Positions 61,595 to 64,000 of a DNA stretch of 64,000 nt are shown in pieces. The notes below the pieces were generated by a model. The model did not search any database. It saw only the letters and a list, made by a program, of their open reading frames with translations, and was not told the origin of the DNA. Numbering within the stretch: the first letter of the stretch is position 1; each line of letters begins with the position of its first letter. Both the position numbers and the translations under genes were made by a program. Source of the stretch: Acanthochromis polyacanthus (taxonomy: Eukaryota > Chordata > Actinopteri > Pomacentridae); contig NC_067122.1 in the NCBI RefSeq assembly GCF_021347895.1, positions 10,095,983 through 10,159,982 on the forward strand, in the 5' to 3' direction.

Positions 61595-61953
61595 CACTAC
61601 CGTTCAGAAGTTTGGGGTCACTTAGACATGTTCTCATTTTTGAAAATAAAAAGAAGCATTTTTTTCAATAAAGATGACATTAAATTAATCAGAAATACAG
61701 TCTTGGTAATGTGGTGAATGACAATTCTAGCTAGAAACAGCTGATTTTAATGGAATATCTACATAGTGGGCCTATAGAGGAACATTTCCAGCAACCCCTT
61801 TGTTCTAATGCTACATTGTGTTAGCTAATGGTGTTGAAAGGCTAATTGATGATTAGAAAACCCTTGTGCAAGTATGTTTGCACATGAATAAAAGTGTGAG
61901 TTTTCATGGAAAACATGAAATTGTCTGGGTGACTCCAAACGAAGAGCGTAGTT
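61595..61953. mobile_element. Tc1 deletion derivative (MITE)
   Basis: The left end CACTACCGTTCAGAAGTTTG follows TA (61593-61594). The right end, GTCTGGGTGACTCCAAACGA then GCGTAGT, is followed by TA (61954-61955). The interior keeps the family's 5' leader (GCTAATTGATGATTAGAAAA, CCCTTGTGCAAG) and then jumps at about 61886 directly to its 3' end (AATAAAAGTGTGAGTTTTCA). The entire transposase gene is deleted. Length is about 359 bp. Confidence 0.8.
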
Positions 61954-61955
61954 TA

Positions 61956-62611
61956 GTCAAATGGGTAAAATTGCCTAAAAAAGAACTGAATGACCCAGTT
62001 CATGTGTAAATGCTTTTTTTTTCTCGACATATTTACAATTTGATCTTTTTATTCACAGTATTTTAAAAGTCAAGTTTGTAACATTTTTAACAGATGGTGC
62101 GTTTTTTTTTGTTTTGTTTTAATATAGTAGAAGATATATCGCAAAGAAAGCGATGCTGCCAATACAGTGCACCAGTGAAAGTCTCCAAAATATGAAATTA
62201 GACGACCAGAGTTTTACACTTCACCAAAACTAAGGAAGCAGCTCTGTCAATGTGCAGGCTTCATTCATTCATTCATTCAGTCATTCATTTTTATTTATCT
62301 AGGATTAATTTATTTTATTATTCTTCAAAATTGGTTTCCAACTCCAGACTGTACGAATGACTCGCTTCAGTACTGCAAGTTTTCATTGTACAGTACATAC
62401 AGGCAAAGATGTAGAGCTATGTCTAAGGCATTTTAAGGCATGATTGGGTTATTTTCATGGAGAAAAAAACTACAAATATAAAATGTAATTCTGATGAGCA
62501 AAGGTGTCAGGAACAGGAATTTTAAGTATTTTGCATACTATATGGTTGTTTTCCATCTATATTTCCCTGCCTAGAGTGCAGTTAGCTGTTCTACAAGACT
62601 AATGAAAGTTA
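61956..62611. other. Noncoding stretch with a (CATT)n run
   Basis: A short (TTCA)n microsatellite lies at 62260-62290 with one G interruption. Otherwise nothing recognised. Confidence 0.6.
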
Positions 62612-63160
62612 GATATTATTTCGGGGATGTTGTTGTAGCAAAACTATTGTAAATGTGTTCGGAGAGCTGTGTGTCTGTATCTCAATCTGTGTGCATTGTG
62701 AAATCTGTAAATGTGTAAAAGAATTTGCAAATGAAGACTGAGATTGTTTCATGCAATCTGCAAATGTGAGCTCAGGGCACAGAAACCCTGGAGTTACAGA
62801 CACAAATCTCTCACAACAAGAAGTGCATTAAAAGTCACGAGAAAAAAGACAACCAGGCCTGTTTGACTCATAACTTTACATCTGTTAATATCTTTGTACA
62901 CATTTACAGATATTTCTGTGCACTGACAAATTTTATTACATGTCCAAATTTCGATCCAGATTAGCATTTTTTTTTCACATTTAAAATCCTAATTACAGAA
63001 ACACATGTTCTGAAAAGACATTTGCAGATTCCAGTGTACTTTGACAAATCTCAGTATGCATTTGCAAAATCGCATTTACAAATCTCACTAGAGACACAGA
63101 CACACAACTCTCCAAATGCCCTTACGCATAATTTTGCCACCATAATACCCCCATATATTG
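62612..63160. repeat. Long imperfect inverted repeat, MITE-like
   Basis: The left arm at 62612-62760 (for example GGAGAGCTGTGTGTCTGTAT, then GTGAAATCTGTAAATGTG and GAATTTGCAAATGAAG) is matched in reverse by the right arm at about 63020-63160 (ACAGACACACAACTCTCC, CGCATTTACAAATCTCAC, ATGCATTTGCAAAATC). The arms contain a repeated ATTTGCAAATG-type motif. The roughly 260-bp centre is unpaired. No coding frame. It looks like a DNA-transposon derivative, but I cannot assign a superfamily. Confidence 0.65.
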
Positions 63161-64000
63161 TAGCTACATTACAACACAATTCCACACTCCCAGTCAAATG
63201 TGCTCTAAACAGGTGCTGTCGGTATCCAGGTGCTCAACCACACACCAAATCTCACGATGGCCCATCACCAGCTCAGGGCAAATGGCCAACCTTCTCAGAC
63301 TCTTGCCTGTCTCAGAGAAAAGCTGTGGATTTGTTGAAGTGCACAGAGGTGGACACCACCATCACACAGTCACCACAACAGAGCAGATGCATTCTGACAT
63401 AGCCAACAACACCAGTCTTCCCCGTTCAGTCCCAATTCAAAAACAGGTAAAGTCTAAACACCCACGGCCAGCTGACCGGAAATAATATGTCCTGACTTTG
63501 TTTACCACTAATGTTTTCTAGATCATTCCACATATATGCCTTTTTCCTTCCTTTTTTTGTTGTTTTTCTTTTCTTTATTTTGTCATATAATACTTTGTAA
63601 AGAAACAGTAAATTTTCTCATCTGCAGGTGGGAGGTTTAGTTCCAGATGTAGGTGCTAGACGTGTTTTCTTTCCCGCAGGTTCACTTCATCAGCATTCAT
63701 GTTTTCTGACACAAAGATCTCTGTTGTTTTCTGTTTACGGGTGACATGCTAAACATAGCTTACGAGTTAAAGCAGCTGTAACAGAGAGAGAAAACCAGCC
63801 TTTTTTATATGTAAATCTGGAATTATCTATCCATACGTCTTTTATTAGCATGTCACCTGTACAGCACATATTCAGTGTTTAATTTTCAGCTGTGTAATGT
63901 GACATTACCCTACATATCGTACAGGGTGTGAAAACGAGACTTCTTGCCATCAAACTGTTCACAGCGTTGACAGGTTGGCATGGACTATGCAGTCATGCTG
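63161..64000. other. Noncoding stretch to window end
   Basis: A 126-codon frame at 63022-63402 starts inside the inverted repeat and has no domain. T-rich runs lie at 63540-63580. No gene is recognised up to the window end. Confidence 0.5.

Overview
The window looks like noncoding DNA from a teleost fish, probably a percomorph. The evidence is repeat content: several Tc1/mariner families typical of ray-finned fish genomes, tRNA-derived SINEs with a V-SINE/DANA-like core, a (CCCTAA)-containing fish repeat, and a 126-bp CA microsatellite. The background is AT-rich, and no multi-exon protein gene can be assembled from the sequence. Family names come from remembered consensus sequences, not from a search.

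Layout. 1-1830 is featureless apart from a short TCA repeat. 1840-3340 has a 41-bp tandem duplication, then a Tc1 element whose 355-codon transposase frame has only two nonsense codons. 4440-4640 is a CpG cluster that could be a promoter or 5' exon. 7340-7522 is a tRNA-derived SINE flanked by an 8-bp direct repeat. V-SINE-like copies lie at 9964-10290 (+) and 16331-16645 (-). Their fragments lie at 33770-33930, 36942-37058 and 57530-57725. 12990-13145 is a small GC3-rich open frame. 24918-25416 is a collapsed Tc1 relic. 26288-27920 is the best element in the window: a 1633-bp Tc1 with TA target duplications, 215-217 bp terminal inverted repeats of IR/DR type, and a transposase broken by one missing base.

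The CA microsatellite is at 28835-28960. 30560-30920 is CpG-rich and could be a regulatory element. 32489-33075 is a short inverted-repeat DNA transposon. 36178-37530 is a decayed Tc1 with a retroposon tail inserted in it. 37558-37930 is the telomere-like fish repeat. 41963-42174 (-) is the best candidate for a real coding exon. 43891-43949 is a perfect 23-bp hairpin. 45647-45757 is the end of a LINE reverse transcriptase gene. 48382-48512 is a second exon-like interval. 51090-51917 is a hAT transposase relic. 53480-53690 may be another LINE relic. 54687-54948 and 61595-61953 are non-autonomous Tc1 derivatives. 62612-63160 is a long imperfect inverted repeat.

The pieces do not form a pathway. 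The window reads as a large intron or gene desert colonised by at least four Tc1 families, hAT, LINE and SINE copies. Scattered unique blocks could be regulatory, and two or three short intervals could be exons of a gene lying mostly outside the window.
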